From JACMNW01 sp031406155 (GTDB taxonomy: Bacteria; Pseudomonadota; Alphaproteobacteria; Rhodobacterales; Rhodobacteraceae): a stretch of DNA of 64,000 nt. The position numbers and the translations under genes are program-made. Location of the stretch: contig JANOGW010000015.1 of the NCBI GenBank assembly GCA_031406155.1, positions 1-64,000 on the forward strand, read 5' to 3'. How positions within the stretch are numbered: the first letter of the stretch is position 1; each line of letters begins with the position of its first letter. This document shows, piece by piece, positions 50,622 through 60,400 of the stretch. The notes beneath the pieces were generated by a model that saw nothing but the letters and a program-made list of their open reading frames with translations, searched no databases and was not told where the DNA came from.

Positions 50622-51044
50622 ATGCCTAGCATCCGCGAAACCGTCCTTGCAGCCCTGCACACCCGGCTGCAAACCCTTGCCGCCCCGGTGCTGCGCGGTG
50701 ACGTGCTGCCGGAGCGCATCCCGTCCACGGGTTTGATCATCCTGCGCGACGGCAAGCCCGGCGAGCCGGAGGTGACGTTGTCGCCTGTGACTTATTTCTA
50801 CGAGCATCGGGCCGAGCTGGAGGTGGTGATACAGGCCGGGACCGGGCGTGATGCCCTATTTGATGAACTGGTCGCATCCATCGGGGCAGCGCTGGTCGTT
50901 GATCGCACGCTTGGCGGCCTTTGCGATTGGGTGGAGGCGGAAGCGCCCGAGCCGGTCGATCTGCCCATCGAAGGGGCAGCAGCTCTGAAGGCAGCCGCCA
51001 TCACCATCGTGCTCCACTACGCCACGCCCGACCCACTGACCTGA
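50622..51044 (+). CDS. Tail terminator-like protein
   Basis: A 140-residue protein (MPSIRETVLAALHTRLQTLA, TLSPVTYFYEHRAELEVVIQ, GRDALFDELVASIGAAL) of the size and position of gpU-like tail terminators. TTGGAAG precedes ATG 50622. It is the first tail gene after the inserted ArsR operon, which separates it from the neck genes it would normally adjoin. Confidence 0.65.
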   Translation: MPSIRETVLAALHTRLQTLAAPVLRGDVLPERIPSTGLIILRDGKPGEPEVTLSPVTYFYEHRAELEVVIQAGTGRDALFDELVASIGAALVVDRTLGGLCDWVEAEAPEPVDLPIEGAAALKAAAITIVLHYATPDPLT

Positions 51045-51068
51045 TTTTCCAAGAAGAAAGGACAAAAC

Positions 51069-52340
51069 ATGGCACGCGCACAAGGAGCGCGGGCGCAGAT
51101 GGCGCTTGCGTTCGAGACTGTTTACGGCACCCCACCGGGGTCCGGATTTACCCAAATGCCCTTCATCACCAGTTCGCTGGCGGCGGAGCAACCGCTGTTG
51201 CCGTCGGAATTGCTGGGCTATGGCCGCGATCCCCGCGCCCCCTTGCTGGATGCCATCACCACCGACGGTGACGTCGAGGTGCCAATCGACGCAGTAGGTT
51301 TCGGCTTCTGGCTGAAGGCGGCGTTTGGCGCACCGACCAGCACCGGAACAGTGGCGGCAACTGGGTCGATCACCTTTGCGTTGCAACCTGTCGTCAACGC
51401 GACGCTGACGATCAACGGGACCCTGTTCACCTTCGTGGCCACAGGGGCTGTCGGCAACCAGGTCAACATAGGCGTCAACCTGGCGGCGACCCTGACGGCG
51501 CTGGCCGTGGTGCTGAATGCCAGCGTCGTCGCCGGGGTGGCACTTGCGACGTACACCGGCACCGCGACCGCGCTGACCATGGTATTCGACGTCCTTGGCA
51601 GCACCGGAAACACCTTCACGCTGGCGGCGTCGATTGCGCCCGCGTCCAACGGAACGGTGTCGGCGGCAACCCTGACCGGAGGGTTGAATTCCCACACCTT
51701 CATGTCGGGCAGCTGGACGCTGCCAAGCATGTCCATCGAAGTCGCCATGCCGGAAGTGCCGCGCTTTGCGATGTATTCCGGGTGTGTGCTGGATTCCCTG
51801 TCCTGGCAAATGGAGAGGTCTGGCCTTCTCGGGGCAAAAGCCATGCTGGTCGCACAGGGCGAGACCATCGCTGCTGCGACCGCCGCTGGAACCCCGGCCG
51901 CGATTGCCCTGAAACGCTTCGGCCACTTCAACGGTGCTATCAAACGTGACGGCGTGGCGCTGGGCAACATCGTCTCGGCAGACGTCACCTATGCCAACAA
52001 TCTGGACCGGATCGAGACCATCCGCTCTGATGCGAAGATCGACGGTGCCGACCCGACCATCGCGGCGCTGACCGGCAAGATCGACGTGCGCTTTGCCGAC
52101 ACGACGCTTCTGACCCAAGCCATCAATGGCACGGCAGCAGCACTGGAATTCAGCTATGCGCTGGGCAGTGGCGAAAGTCTCACGGTCACCGCCCATGCCG
52201 TCTATCTGCCGCGCCCACGCATCGAGATCAAAGGCCCAAAAGGCGTGCAGGCGTCCTTCGATTGGCAAGCCGCTCTGGCCACCAGCCCGGCGCGGATGTG
52301 CACCGTGGTGCTGGTCAACACGTTGGCAGGTTACCCATGA
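51069..52340 (+). CDS. Phage tail tube protein
   Basis: A 423-residue protein: MARAQGARAQMALAFETVYG, SLAAEQPLLPSELLGYGRDP, a long Thr/Val/Ala-rich beta region (about residues 95-215, perhaps an inserted Ig-like or immune-like domain) and a C-terminal part with VAMPEVPRFAMYSGCVLDSL and LYLPRPRIEIKGPKG-like VYLPRPRIEIKGPKGVQ. Position before the chaperone and tape measure supports the call. Confidence 0.82.
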   Translation: MARAQGARAQMALAFETVYGTPPGSGFTQMPFITSSLAAEQPLLPSELLGYGRDPRAPLLDAITTDGDVEVPIDAVGFGFWLKAAFGAPTSTGTVAATGSITFALQPVVNATLTINGTLFTFVATGAVGNQVNIGVNLAATLTALAVVLNASVVAGVALATYTGTATALTMVFDVLGSTGNTFTLAASIAPASNGTVSAATLTGGLNSHTFMSGSWTLPSMSIEVAMPEVPRFAMYSGCVLDSLSWQMERSGLLGAKAMLVAQGETIAAATAAGTPAAIALKRFGHFNGAIKRDGVALGNIVSADVTYANNLDRIETIRSDAKIDGADPTIAALTGKIDVRFADTTLLTQAINGTAAALEFSYALGSGESLTVTAHAVYLPRPRIEIKGPKGVQASFDWQAALATSPARMCTVVLVNTLAGYP

Positions 52341-52774
52341 TCCGGATCAATCTCTCCCCCGAGCCGCAATGGCTGGACCTTGGCCATGGCGTGCGGCTGC
52401 AGCTCTTGCCGCTGACCACCGCGCTGATGGTGGCCACACGGTCCGACATCGCCGTGCAGAATCTGGCTGCCGACGCCAGCAACGACAACCGCGCGGCGGT
52501 GTTCGCCGCAGCCCTTGCCCGCTGCGCGGTGGTGGATTGGGAAGGTGTGGGTGACGAAGATGGCAATGTGCTGCCAGCGACACCTGAAGGCATCGACGCC
52601 CTCCTGTCGCTCTGGCCGATCTTCGAGGCGTTCAACCTGCTGTATGTCAGCCGCGGCATGCTGCTGGACGCTGAAAAAAACGGCTCTGCGCCCTTGCCGA
52701 CTGGCACTTCAGCGGGGGCGACAGCTACTGCGAGGCCTGCCAAACGCAATGCCCGGACTGCCCCGCGCGCCTGA
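52337..52774 (+). CDS. Tail assembly chaperone (gpG-like), upstream frame
   Basis: A 145-residue protein in ATGA overlap with the tube gene (PQWLDLGHGVRLQLLPLTTA, then DALLSLWPIFEAFNLLYVSR). Its last part after ...LLDAEKN is low-complexity Ala/Thr, consistent with a terminal extension. At 52675-52681 the slippery heptamer A AAA AAC occurs in the correct phase; a -1 shift enters a long conserved frame ending at 53001. Confidence 0.75.
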   Translation: MIRINLSPEPQWLDLGHGVRLQLLPLTTALMVATRSDIAVQNLAADASNDNRAAVFAAALARCAVVDWEGVGDEDGNVLPATPEGIDALLSLWPIFEAFNLLYVSRGMLLDAEKNGSAPLPTGTSAGATATARPAKRNARTAPRA

Positions 52775-53001
52775 ACCACCCGCTGACCCATGACGGCTGG
52801 CAGGTCTGGGACCTGGTTGGCCGCCTTGGTGGCCAGATGCGGGTTGCGGGCAAGGCGGTGCTCGGCTGGGACATGGGCGCGGCGCTGGCCCTCGCCCATG
52901 CGCTGGGCCTGAACCCGATGGTGGTGGCCGAACTGTTGCCAGAACTGGAGGCGGTGATGGTCCGCCGCATCAATGAAAAGATCGGAGAGACTGATGGCTG
53001 A
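52675..53001 (+). CDS. Tail assembly chaperone extension made by -1 frameshift (gpGT-like)
   Basis: After slipping on A AAA AAC the -1 frame reads RLCALADWHFSGGDSYCEAC, completes a Cys cluster C-x2-C-x3-C-x2-C, then GWQVWDLVGRLGGQMRV, WDMGAALALAHALGLNP and LPELEAVMVRRINEKIGE, ending at TGA 52999-53001. It lacks a start codon of its own, has clear codon bias and overlaps the tape-measure ATG by eight bases. This is the gpG/gpGT arrangement of lambda-like tails, where a minority of ribosomes make the fusion needed for tape-measure assembly. Confidence 0.78.
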   Translation, partial: KKRLCALADWHFSGGDSYCEACQTQCPDCPARLNHPLTHDGWQVWDLVGRLGGQMRVAGKAVLGWDMGAALALAHALGLNPMVVAELLPELEAVMVRRINEKIGETDG

Positions 53002-55450
53002 AAAGCGCGTTTCCGTCCGCCTCGCGGCCGTCGGCGGCAAACAGGTGCGCGCCGAACTGGAGGGTGTGGGCGACGCCGGGGTCAAAGGCTTTGGCCGCAT
53101 GTCCAAGGAGGCCGAGATTGCCAATGCAAGGCTTGCCGCGTTTTCAACCCGGGTGAAGATCGCGGCGGCGGTGGCCGTGGCAGCAGCTGCGACGGCTGGC
53201 ATCGCCATGATCCGGTCGGGGCTGAAGACCATCGACGCACAGGCCAATCTGGCGCAATCGCTTGGCACCACCACGCGCAGCATTCAGGTTCTGACCTTCG
53301 CGGGCGATCTCGCCGGGGTATCGATGGAGGAGATCGCTGCCGCCACAAAGAAGCTGACGCTAAAGCTGTCCGATGCGGCGGGCGGGACCGGCACGGCGGT
53401 TGCCGCTTTGCAGCGTTTGCATCTGACGGCTACAGATCTGCAGGCCCTGCCGCTCGATGAACGCATCGTGGCCATTCAGGACGCTCTAGCAAAGTTCGTC
53501 CCTCCCGCCGAGCGGGCAGCGGTCGCCTCGGCTCTGTTCGGGGACAAGGCGGCCCTCGCCTTTAGCCGGATCGACAGCGCGACACTACGCCAGGCCTCCC
53601 AGGACATCACCGATTTCGGCGTGGCAGTGTCCGATCAGGACGCAGATCAGATCCGAACCGCTGGCGATGCCATCGACCGGCTAGGCCTGGTCTGGCTCGG
53701 CCTGACCAACCAGCTGACCGTCGCTTTCGCCCCGGCGCTGGAAATGGTGGCGAATGCGCTGGCCGATGCGACGCGGGTCGGTGGGGTGTTCCAGACCAGC
53801 ATCAGTTTTCTAGGCGCGCATATCGGCGAGATCGCCAGCATCGCCGGGGCTTTCGCCACCTTCTTCGCCGGGCGCTTCATCATCGCGCTGGGTGCTGCAG
53901 CGCTGGGCGTCAGCGGGTTTTCATTGTCCCTGACGGTATTGAAAGGCGCCCTAATCCGCACCGGCATCGGCGCGCTGATCGTCGGCGCGGGCGAACTGGC
54001 CTATCAATTCTCCAAACTGGTCAATGGCGCTGGCGGCTTTGGCGCGGCGCTGGGCCTTCTGTCCGATCTCGCCAGCGAGGTCTGGGACCGGATCGGCCTT
54101 GGCGTCGACGCGGTCGTGGCCAACCTGCAAGCCAGTTGGTTCGGCATCACCGCCACAGTGGCCGATGCCATGCAGGGCGCGCTGGTGGCAGTGGTGGGCT
54201 TCGGCAATTCGTCGGCGGGCGTGTTCCAAGGGGCCTTCGATGCAATGAAGGCGATCTGGTCGGCCTTGCCCTCTGCCATCGGGGATTTCGCCTTCCAGGC
54301 CGCAAACGGGTTGATCAGCGGCGTGGAGGCGATGCTGAACGGCGTCGTCACCCGGATCAACACCTTCATCTCTGGTCTAAACGCGGCACTGGCCTTGCTG
54401 CCCGATTGGGCCACCGGCGAGGGCGGCATCCAGATTGGCACCCTCGATCCGGTGACTTTGGGCCGGGTTGGTAATCCATTTGAAGGGGCGGCAACTGCGG
54501 CCGGAGCCGCCGCAGCGGATGCGTTCCAGGCGGCCATGGGACAAACCTATCTTCAAACGCCCGACCTTGGGCTAGGCACCATGGCAGATGATGCACGCGC
54601 GCGGGCGGATGGCTATCGCGAGGCATCCGGCATGCTGAGCGATGCTGCCACCCGGCCGCTTGCGAGTTGGCAGGCGTTGCAGACCGCTATGACCACGGCC
54701 GGAACGAACGGCGCTGCGGCCCTCGATGCTGCCACCGTCGCTGCAGACGGAACCACTGATTCACTTAACGACGCGGGTGCTGCCGCAGGCGGGGCCGGTG
54801 CGGCGGGCAAAGCTGCCGGGGAAGCGGCTGCTTCTGGCGCCGACGCGGCTTCAACTGGTTGGGCGGCAGTGACGGCGGCCTTGTCAGACTACGCGTCCAA
54901 GGCCCGCGACATCGGTGCGGATGTTGGCCAGACGCTCGTGGGGGCGTTCCAGAGCGCCGAGGACGCCGTGGGTAACTTCGTCAAAACTGGCAAGCTGAGT
55001 TTCGGCGACCTCGTGACCTCGATCCTGGCCGACCTGGCTAAGCTCGCCGCACGAAAGTTCATCCTCGGTCCGATTGCCTCTGCACTGGACGGCGTGCTGG
55101 GATCGCTCGGTGGTGGTGGGCTGTTTGCCGGAATGACCGCGGCGGCGGTCCATCATGCGGGTGGTCTGGTCGGCGGCAATGCCCCGATGCGGGCGGTGCC
55201 CATCATGGCCTTTGCCGGAGCGCCCCGGATGCATTCGGGTGGGTTTGCCGGGCTGCGGCCCGACGAAGTCCCCGCCATCCTGCAAAAAGGCGAGCGCGTG
55301 CTCTCCCGCCGGGAAACTGCGGGCTACGGCGCGGGCGGTAATGTCAGCATCACGATCCAGACCCGCGATGCCGAAAGCTTCCGCCAGTCACGCACGCAGG
55401 TGGCATCGGACATTGCCCGAGCAGTTTCGCTGGGCCGGAGGGGCATGTGA
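52994..55450 (+). CDS. Tail tape-measure protein
   Basis: An 818-residue protein, long helical and Ala-rich, with hydrophobic segments around residues 45-70 and 260-330. The N-terminus (MAEKRVSVRLAAVGGKQVRA) and C-terminus (FGDLVTSILADLAKLAARKF, then a Gly-rich region with RPDEVPAILQKGERVLSRRE) are those of lambda-like tape measures. It sets tail length. The start overlaps the frameshifted chaperone. Confidence 0.9.
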   Translation: MAEKRVSVRLAAVGGKQVRAELEGVGDAGVKGFGRMSKEAEIANARLAAFSTRVKIAAAVAVAAAATAGIAMIRSGLKTIDAQANLAQSLGTTTRSIQVLTFAGDLAGVSMEEIAAATKKLTLKLSDAAGGTGTAVAALQRLHLTATDLQALPLDERIVAIQDALAKFVPPAERAAVASALFGDKAALAFSRIDSATLRQASQDITDFGVAVSDQDADQIRTAGDAIDRLGLVWLGLTNQLTVAFAPALEMVANALADATRVGGVFQTSISFLGAHIGEIASIAGAFATFFAGRFIIALGAAALGVSGFSLSLTVLKGALIRTGIGALIVGAGELAYQFSKLVNGAGGFGAALGLLSDLASEVWDRIGLGVDAVVANLQASWFGITATVADAMQGALVAVVGFGNSSAGVFQGAFDAMKAIWSALPSAIGDFAFQAANGLISGVEAMLNGVVTRINTFISGLNAALALLPDWATGEGGIQIGTLDPVTLGRVGNPFEGAATAAGAAAADAFQAAMGQTYLQTPDLGLGTMADDARARADGYREASGMLSDAATRPLASWQALQTAMTTAGTNGAAALDAATVAADGTTDSLNDAGAAAGGAGAAGKAAGEAAASGADAASTGWAAVTAALSDYASKARDIGADVGQTLVGAFQSAEDAVGNFVKTGKLSFGDLVTSILADLAKLAARKFILGPIASALDGVLGSLGGGGLFAGMTAAAVHHAGGLVGGNAPMRAVPIMAFAGAPRMHSGGFAGLRPDEVPAILQKGERVLSRRETAGYGAGGNVSITIQTRDAESFRQSRTQVASDIARAVSLGRRGM

Positions 55451-55511
55451 GTGCGACCCCGCAAGTGGGAACCGGTTGCGGGGATCAGAGCACGAACGAT
55501 GGAGAGAACTA

Positions 55512-56138
55512 ATGGCGTTTCACGAGATCAGGTTTCCCGACAGCATCAGCCGGGGCGCGCGCGGCGGACCCGAACGACGGACGCAAGTGGTTGAACTGGC
55601 AAGCGGCGACGAGGAGCGAAACGCCAGTTGGGCAAACTCGCGGCGGCGGTATGATGTCGCTTACGGCATTCGTCGCGCCGATGATCTGACGGCGGTTGTG
55701 GCATTCTTCGAGGCGCGCAACGGGAGGCTCTTTGGCTTCCGTTACAAGGATTGGGCGGACTATAAATCCGGCCTGCCGTCGCAGGCGATCACCCCGACCG
55801 ACCAGCAGATCGGCACCGGCACGGGGAGTTTGAAGTCCTTCCCGCTGGCAAAACGCTACACCTCCGGCGCACAGACTTGGGTCAGGAGCATCGCCAAACC
55901 GGTGGCTGGAACGGTTCGCATAGCATTCGGCGCAGTGGAACAAACGTCTGGCTGGACGCTGGATGCCACAACCGGCGTCGTCACCTTCACCAGCGCCCCC
56001 AGTAATGGCGTCATCGTACGCGCCGGGTTCGAATACGATGTGCCGGTGCGGTTCGACACCGACATGATGGACGTCACCCTCGATATTGAACGGCTCGGAT
56101 CGATCACCTCAATCCCTCTCTTGGAGATCCGCCGATGA
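55512..56138 (+). CDS. DUF2460 tail protein (gene-transfer-agent gp12-like)
   Basis: A 208-residue distal tail protein: FHEIRFPDSISRGARGGPER, TQVVELASGDEERNASW, RRRYDVAYGI and FRYKDWADYKS are the family signature (TIGR02217). ATG 55512 follows GGAGAG. It starts the four-gene tail-tip set shared with the Rhodobacter gene transfer agent. Confidence 0.92.
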   Translation: MAFHEIRFPDSISRGARGGPERRTQVVELASGDEERNASWANSRRRYDVAYGIRRADDLTAVVAFFEARNGRLFGFRYKDWADYKSGLPSQAITPTDQQIGTGTGSLKSFPLAKRYTSGAQTWVRSIAKPVAGTVRIAFGAVEQTSGWTLDATTGVVTFTSAPSNGVIVRAGFEYDVPVRFDTDMMDVTLDIERLGSITSIPLLEIRR

Positions 56139-57019
56139 AGTCGCTTTCCACCGCACTGCAAGCCCATCTTGATGATGGCACCACCACCCTGTCCTGGTGC
56201 TGGCGGATCACCCGGGTAGATGGCGTGGCCCTCGGCTTCACCGATCACGACCAAGTTCTGACCTTTGATGGCACCGATTTTGAACCCGAGAGCGGGTTTG
56301 CAGCCTCGGAAGTCAGGTCGGGATCCGACTTGTCCGTCGATGCGCAAGACGCCGAGGGTGTGCTGACGTCGGATCGCATCACCGAAACTGACATCATCGA
56401 CGGGCGCTGGGATGCGGCTGAGGTCGAGTTATGGCGCGTGAATTGGGCTGATCCCAGCCAACGCGTGTTGCTGCGCCGTGGTGCTGTCGGTCAAATCCGG
56501 CGCGGCCGCATGGCGTTCGTGGCCGAGGTCAGATCACTGGCGCATGTGCTCGGCCAGACGGTCGGACGGACATTTCAGTCCAGTTGCGATGCTGCGCTGG
56601 GCGACGCACGATGCGGGATCGATCTGGAAAATGCCACCTACAAAGGCAATGGCGTGATCACCGACCTTCTGCGCGACCGGGCATTCATGGCCACCGGCTT
56701 GACTGCATTCGCTGCGGGCTGGTTCACGTCTGGCACCGTCACCTGGACCAGTGGCGCAAATGCCGGGCGCATCACCGAAGTGCTGGCGCATGATCTGGCG
56801 GGCAGCATCGCGAACTTGACCCTGCTGGAAGCGCCGGTGCGTGCCATCGCGGAGGGTGACAGTTTCATTGCGCGGGCGGGCTGCGACAAGCGCATGACCA
56901 CTTGTCGGGCGAAATTCGCCAACGTGGCCAACTTTCGCGGCTTCCCGAACATCCCCGGCCAAGATGCCGTACTGCGCTATGCCAGCCGGGGCGATGGCAA
57001 TGAGGGGAATGTGCTGTGA
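56135..57019 (+). CDS. DUF2163 tail protein (gene-transfer-agent gp13-like)
   Basis: A 294-residue protein (TIGR02218): TTLSWCWRITRVDGVALGFT, DFEPESGFAASEV, ADGRWDAAEVELWRVNW-like IDGRWDAAEVELWRVNW, and Cys residues in FQSSCDAALGDARCGID and GCDKRMTTCRAKF, probably iron-sulfur or zinc ligands. Overlaps the DUF2460 stop and the next start (both 4 bases). Confidence 0.92.
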   Translation: MKSLSTALQAHLDDGTTTLSWCWRITRVDGVALGFTDHDQVLTFDGTDFEPESGFAASEVRSGSDLSVDAQDAEGVLTSDRITETDIIDGRWDAAEVELWRVNWADPSQRVLLRRGAVGQIRRGRMAFVAEVRSLAHVLGQTVGRTFQSSCDAALGDARCGIDLENATYKGNGVITDLLRDRAFMATGLTAFAAGWFTSGTVTWTSGANAGRITEVLAHDLAGSIANLTLLEAPVRAIAEGDSFIARAGCDKRMTTCRAKFANVANFRGFPNIPGQDAVLRYASRGDGNEGNVL

Positions 57020-57450
57020 CAGCCGCCGATCCGAATCTCGTCGTCGCCGTCGCGCGTTGCTGGCTTGGCACGCCTTACCATGATCAGGCCAGCCTGCGCG
57101 GTGTCGGCTGCGATTGCCTTGGGCTGGCACGCGGCGTTTGGCGGGAAGTGGTCGGCGCTGAGTCATTTCCGATCTCACCCTACAGCCGGGATTGGGGCGA
57201 AACCGGCCCACACGAAGTACTGGCAATCGGCGCGCGGCGTCTGATGCCCGAGATTGCGCTGGCCGATATCAGCCCCGGTGCGCTGATCCTGTTCCGCATG
57301 GCCCCACGCGCCATCGCCAAGCATGTCGGCATCCAGACCGGTCCCGACAGTTTCATCCATTCCTACGAGCACCTTGGCGTCATCGAGGAAGTCCTGACCC
57401 CGACATGGCGGCGGCGCATCGCCTTCGCCTTCCTGTTCCCCAAAAGCTGA
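57016..57450 (+). CDS. NlpC/P60-type tail peptidase (gene-transfer-agent gp14-like)
   Basis: A 144-residue cysteine peptidase: the active-site Cys in GVGCDCLGLARGVWRE and His in AKHVGIQTGPDSFIHSY. It would cut peptidoglycan peptides during DNA entry. Begins at GTG 57016 overlapping the DUF2163 gene. Confidence 0.9.
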   Translation: MTAADPNLVVAVARCWLGTPYHDQASLRGVGCDCLGLARGVWREVVGAESFPISPYSRDWGETGPHEVLAIGARRLMPEIALADISPGALILFRMAPRAIAKHVGIQTGPDSFIHSYEHLGVIEEVLTPTWRRRIAFAFLFPKS

Positions 57451-57460
57451 GGCCCCACAC

Positions 57461-60400
57461 ATGGCAACTCTTGTTCTCGGTGCCGTCGGCTCCGCGATTG
57501 GCGGCGCGTTTGGCGGCGCGATCCTCGGCTTTTCCGGTGCTGCCATCGGCGGTTTCATCGGCTCGACCATCGGGTCCGTCGTCGACAACTGGATCGTGTC
57601 ATCGCTGGCCCCCGCCCAGCGCATCGAAGGCGCACGGCTCGACAGCCTGCGGATCACCTCCTCGACCGAAGGGGCGGTGATCCCGCGGCTTTATGGCCGG
57701 ATGCGGATCGGTGGCAACATCATCTGGGCCACCGATTTCCGCGAGGAAACCAGGACGACCAGTCAGGGCGGTGGCAAGGGCAGCGGTCCGAAGGTCACCA
57801 CCACCGAATACCTGTATTTCGCCTCCTTCGCGGTTGCCCTGTGTGAAGGCCCGATCACCGGGATTGGCCGGGTCTGGGCCGATGGCAAGGCGATGGACAT
57901 GACCGGCGTTACCTCGCGCTGGTATCCCGGCGATGAGGTGCAGACGGCTGATCCGTTCATTTCAGCAAAAATGGGCGCGGCCAACGCGCCCGCCTATCGC
58001 GACACCGCCTATGTGGTGCTGGAGGAGTTAGACCTCACGCCATTTGGCAACCGCCTGCCGCAGATCAGCTTTGAAGTATTCCGGCCGCTCGCGGATCCCG
58101 ACATGGCCGAGGGGCTGGTGCGGGCCGTCACCCTAATCCCAGCCTCGGGCGAGTTCGCCTACGCCACCGTGCCGGTCAAGAAATCCAGCGGGGCTGGCAG
58201 CGCGACGGTGGCCGAGAACCTGAACGCCATTCCGGAAACGCCCGACATCGTCGTGGCGCTGGAGCGGCTGCAATCCATGGCCCCGGCCGTGGAAAGTGTG
58301 TCGCTGGTGGTGGCATGGTTCGGTGATGATCTGCGGGCGGGCAATTGCAAGATCCGCCCGGGCGTCGAGGTTGCAGCCAAGACCACAACGCCGTCGGCAT
58401 GGGTGGTAAATGGCGTTTCGCGCGCAAATGCCTTTCTGGTCAGTCGCGACGCTGAGGATCGCCCGGTCTATGGCGGCACGCCTGCAGATTTCGCAGTGGT
58501 TCAAGCGATCCAGGAGATGAAGGCGCGCGGATTGCGGGTTACTTTCTATCCGTTCCTGCTGCTCGATGTGCCGCCCGGCAATACAAAGCCCAATCCCTAC
58601 AGCGACAACGCCTCTGAAGCTGGCCAGCCCACCTTTCCTTGGCGCGGCCGGATCACCTGTTCCCCCGCGCCAGGCTATGCTGGGACAGTAGACAAAACTG
58701 GCACGGCCGCAGCACAGGTCGCAGCCTTGTTTGGCACTGCCACCCCTGCGAACTTCAGCGTTTCCGGTCAAACCGTCAACTGGACCGGTCCGGTCGGGGA
58801 ATGGTCCCTGCGCCGGATGATCCTGCATTATGCCCATCTTTGCGCGGCTGCCGGAGGCGTCGACGCCTTCCTGATCGGTTCGGAAATGCCCGGCTTGACC
58901 ACGATCCGCTCTGCGGCGGCAACTTATCCGGCCGTGCAGGCTTTCCGCGATCTGGCTACGGCAGTGCGCTCGATCCTCGGCGCTGGGCCCAAGATCGGCT
59001 ATGCGGGTGACTGGGCGGAGTATTTTGGCCACCACCCTGCGGATGGTTCCGGCGATGTGTTTTTTCACCTCGATCCGCTCTGGTCCGACAGCAACATCGA
59101 TTTCATCGGCATCGATAACTACATGCCGCTGTCCGATTGGCGCGACGGCTTTGATCATGCCGATGCCGCACTGGCACCTGCCATTTATGACCGCGCCTAT
59201 CTGCAATCCAACATTGCAGGCGGCGAGGGGTTTGACTGGTTTTATGCCAGCACCTCTGACCGGGCGGCCCAAATCCGCACGCCAATCACCGATGGCGCTG
59301 CCGCCAACCCTTGGGTGTTCCGCTTCAAGGATCTGCGGTCCTGGTGGCAAAACCCACATTTCAACCGTCCGGGTGGGGTCGAGGGCGGCACGCCGACGGC
59401 ATGGGTGCCACAGTCGAAGCCGATCTGGTTCACCGAACTGGGTTGCCCGGCCATCGACCGTGGCACCAACCAACCCAACGTGTTCTTTGACCCGAAATCC
59501 TCGGAAAGCTTCACGCCCTACTTTTCGCGCGGCTGGCGCGATGATGCGATCCAGCGCGCATATCTGGAGTCGACCTACCTCTTCTGGTCCGATCCGGTCA
59601 ACAACCCGGTGTCCTCGGTCTATGGCGCACCGATGGTGCATGTGCCCGAATGTGCCGCCTGGACATGGGATGCCCGCCCCTATCCGTTCTTTCCGGAATT
59701 GATCGGTGTCTGGACGGATGGCCCAAACTGGCGGCTGGGCCACTGGCTGACTGGACGGCTGGGTGCAGTCTCGCTGGCCGCCCTTGTCCGCCACCTTTGC
59801 TTGCGGGCGGGACTGCCTGAAGACCGCGTCGACGTCTCCGGCCTCTGGGGCGCGGTGGAAGGGTACGTGATCTCGGCGCTGGAAGCCCCGCGCGCTTCGA
59901 TCAGCACTTTGGCGCGGCATTTCGGCTTTGATGCAGTGGAGAGCGAAGGCCGCATCCGCTTCCTGATGCGTGGCCGGGTCGCGACCGCCACCATCACGCC
60001 TGATAACATGGTCGCGCCCGCCTCAGCCAAGGGCGATGTGATGGAACTGACCCGGGCGCAGGAGTCTGAGCTGCCGCAGGCTCTGAAATGGCAGGTGGCC
60101 CGCGCCGACGAGGATTACGACGCTGCCCAAGTCGAGGCGCGACGGATCACCGTGGAAACCTCGCGCATCGCCTCGGAAGCTTTCCCAATGGCCGTGCCGC
60201 CGGAAGAAGCCGAGCGCCGCTGCCGCCGTGCGCTGATGGAGGCATGGGTCGGTCGGGAAAGTGCGGTGTTCAAGCTGCCACCCTCCCGGCTGGCGCTGGA
60301 TCCCTGCGATGTGATCGTCTTGGACCATGATGGCCGCCTGACGGAACTGCGCCTGGTGTCCATCGCGGACTCAGATGCGCGCGGCATCGACGCCGTGCGC

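Noticed and set aside
58133..59920. Long open frame on the minus strand inside the megatron gene (595 codons)
   Set aside because: It is the mirror of a strongly biased GC-rich coding frame; the product has no domain pattern and no ribosome site. Same reasoning for the 41163-42554 and 50856-52268 minus-strand frames and the 11314-12534 plus-strand frame.
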